From NCBI GenBank assembly GCA_937871635.1, contig CALMNS010000112.1, forward strand, positions 1 to 6,070: DNA of 6,070 nucleotides. Reading direction: 5' to 3'. Below, piece by piece: positions 5,223-6,070 of the stretch (its first letter is position 1; each line of letters opens with the position of its first letter). The DNA comes from an uncultured Solirubrobacter sp. (GTDB lineage Bacteria > Actinomycetota > Thermoleophilia > Solirubrobacterales > Solirubrobacteraceae). The position numbers were made by a program, and so were the translations under genes. Under the pieces are notes generated by a model. It worked only from the letters and a program-made list of their open reading frames with translations, was not told the DNA's origin and made no database searches.

Positions 5223-5253
5223 CGGGACGCCGCATCCCGTGGAGGTCGCATAA
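5223..5253 (+). promoter_or_regulatory. Expression-platform hairpin and strong ribosome binding site
   Basis: The stem CGGGA (5223-5227) / TCCCG (5235-5239) has a 7-base loop that could take part in the loop-loop contact typical of B12 riboswitches; perfect complementarity to the core loop is not obvious. GGAGGT (5241-5246) follows and is spaced 7 bases from the GTG at 5254, making it the best Shine-Dalgarno of the B12 block. Closing or stacking of the hairpin would hide it. Confidence 0.5.
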
Positions 5254-5310
5254 GTGCAGGTCCACGTCACGCCGGTCCACGGTCCTCGCAGGGGCCGGTG
5301 CGCTCAGTGA
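5254..5310 (+). CDS. Short leader ORF (18 aa) between riboswitch and cobC-like gene
   Basis: A GTG at 5254, perfectly placed behind GGAGGT (5241-5246), opens an 18-codon frame reading VQVHVTPVHGPRRGRCAQ. It ends in TGA at 5308-5310, overlapping the GTG start of the next gene (GTGA at 5307-5310). The next gene itself has only AGGGG at 5290-5294, so ribosomes loaded at this leader and restarting at GTGA would couple its translation to the riboswitch-controlled site. I see no similarity to a known peptide; its value may lie in being translated rather than in its product. It could also be the remnant of a longer gene. Confidence 0.45.
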   Translation: MQVHVTPVHGPRRGRCAQ

Positions 5311-5900
5311 AGCGCCTGCTGCTCGTGCGCCACGCGGCGACGACGGCGACGCGCGCCCTGGCCTTCCCCGCCGACGAGGCGCTCGACGCCCGGAGCCTCG
5401 CCGACGCGGCGACGCTGGGCGAGCGGCTCCCGGCCAGCCGGTGCGAGGGCCTGTCGAGCCCGGCCCTGCGCTGCCGTCAGACCGCGGCGGCGGCGGGCCT
5501 GGACCCGGTCGCGAGCCGCCCGGAGCTCGCCGAGTGCGACTTCGGGAGCTGGACGGGCCGGACGCTCGAGGAGCTCCACGCCGCCGATGCCCCCGCGGTG
5601 ACGGCGTGGATGACCGATCCCGACGCCGCGCCGCACGGCGGGGAGAGCCTCTCCCGCTTCGCCACCCGGGTCGCCGGCTGGATGGACGCGCAGACGAGGG
5701 AGGACGGCGGGGCGGTGGCCATCACGCACGGCGGCGTCGTCAAGGCGGCCGTCGTGCACGCGCTCGGCGCGCCGCTGGAAGCGTTCTGGCGGATCGACGT
5801 CGCGCCGCTGGCGATCACCGAGCTCCACGCGCACGAGGGCCGCTGGACCGTGACCCGCGTCAACGCGACCACCGCCACGCGGATCGGCGCGAGCGGGTGA
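5307..5900 (+). CDS. Histidine phosphatase, CobC-like (alpha-ribazole phosphatase family)
   Basis: A 197-residue cytoplasmic enzyme of the phosphoglycerate mutase-like fold. The catalytic motif LVRHA holds R8 and H9, with Ala where many members have Gly. R55 (SSPALRC), E76 (LAECDFGSW) and H141 (ITHGGVVKA) complete the phosphate pocket; PHGGES (109-114) is also typical. In the B12 pathway such a protein removes phosphate from alpha-ribazole 5'-phosphate or from cobalamin 5'-phosphate. The assignment rests on the riboswitch upstream and cbiB/cobD downstream, because the family alone does not fix the substrate. I prefer GTG 5307 over GTG 5298, since it begins right before the first strand (VKRLLLVRHA) and overlaps the leader stop; the other choice adds three residues. 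Its TGA overlaps the next start as GTGA, so the two genes are coupled. Confidence 0.85.
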   Translation: MKRLLLVRHAATTATRALAFPADEALDARSLADAATLGERLPASRCEGLSSPALRCRQTAAAAGLDPVASRPELAECDFGSWTGRTLEELHAADAPAVTAWMTDPDAAPHGGESLSRFATRVAGWMDAQTREDGGAVAITHGGVVKAAVVHALGAPLEAFWRIDVAPLAITELHAHEGRWTVTRVNATTATRIGASG

Positions 5901-6070
5901 GCGCTGCGGCCCTCGCCTCCGGGTACGTCGCGGACGCGCTGCTCGGCGACCCCCGGCGGCTGCATCCCGTGGCCGGCTTCGGGCAGATCGCCTTGCGCGC
6001 GGAGTCGGCCGCCTACGCGCCGACGCGCGCCCGGGGCGCCGCGTACGCGGCGGTCCTCGTCGGCCTCGCC
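5897..6070 (+). CDS. cbiB: Adenosylcobinamide-phosphate synthase CbiB/CobD, N-terminal part
   Basis: The first 58 residues of the integral membrane enzyme that attaches (R)-1-amino-2-propanol (phosphate) to adenosylcobyric acid; it runs off the right edge. The family's hallmark is visible: GYVADALLGDPRRLHPVAGF (residues 9-28), the D-x-x-x-G-D-P-x-x-x-H-P motif near the start. It is followed by GQIALRAESAAY and then by a hydrophobic Ala/Val/Leu run (from about 48) that would begin the next membrane segment. It starts at GTG 5897, overlapping the stop of the phosphatase gene by 4 bases (GTGA), so it is coupled and belongs to the riboswitch-controlled operon. The name cobD is also used for this enzyme in the aerobic pathway. 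No break is seen in the visible part. Confidence 0.93.
   Translation, partial: MSAAALASGYVADALLGDPRRLHPVAGFGQIALRAESAAYAPTRARGAAYAAVLVGLA

Overview
The window is very GC-rich and tightly packed, with strong G/C preference at third codon positions, GTG starts and -1/+4-type junctions. Together with an ArsR carrying an N-terminal Cys-Cys pair and an ArsC with an extra helical segment, this suggests a high-GC actinobacterium, possibly Thermoleophilia or a relative. The taxon is an inference from style and gene content, not from a marker gene. I see no tRNA, rRNA, CRISPR array, transposase or integrase.

Layout. (1) 3-572 (+): 3' part of a short-chain dehydrogenase/reductase that enters from the left edge. 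(2) 613-1065 (-): a small VOC-fold metalloprotein, convergent with the SDR. (3) 1169-4129: an arsenic-resistance island built around a divergent control region at 2838-2890. Leftward it encodes an arsenate reductase (arsC, 2238-2837) and, 4 nt further on, a GAPDH of the ArsJ-associated type (1169-2233). Rightward it encodes an ArsR repressor (2891-3244), an overlapping 47-codon gene of unknown function (3232-3375) and an ArsM arsenite methyltransferase (3380-4129). (4) 4126-4952 (-): a broken epoxide hydrolase gene with two single-base frameshifts and an internal deletion, whose stop codon overlaps the arsM stop. (5) 5095-6070 (+): a compact cobalamin riboswitch, an 18-codon leader ORF behind a very good ribosome binding site, a CobC-like histidine phosphatase (5307-5900) and the start of cbiB/cobD (5897 to the right edge).

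How it works together. ArsR should hold both face-to-face promoters of the island off until As(III) binds its cysteines. ArsC reduces arsenate to arsenite and ArsM methylates arsenite. The ArsJ-type GAPDH can make 1-arseno-3-phosphoglycerate from arsenate. No transporter (ArsB, Acr3 or ArsJ) lies in the island, although unrelated genes bound it on both sides, so any export must be encoded elsewhere. The only unassigned component is the small Cys-Cys protein placed between arsR and arsM. The B12 block on the right is a separate transcription unit: the riboswitch would sense adenosylcobalamin and control late corrinoid assembly.
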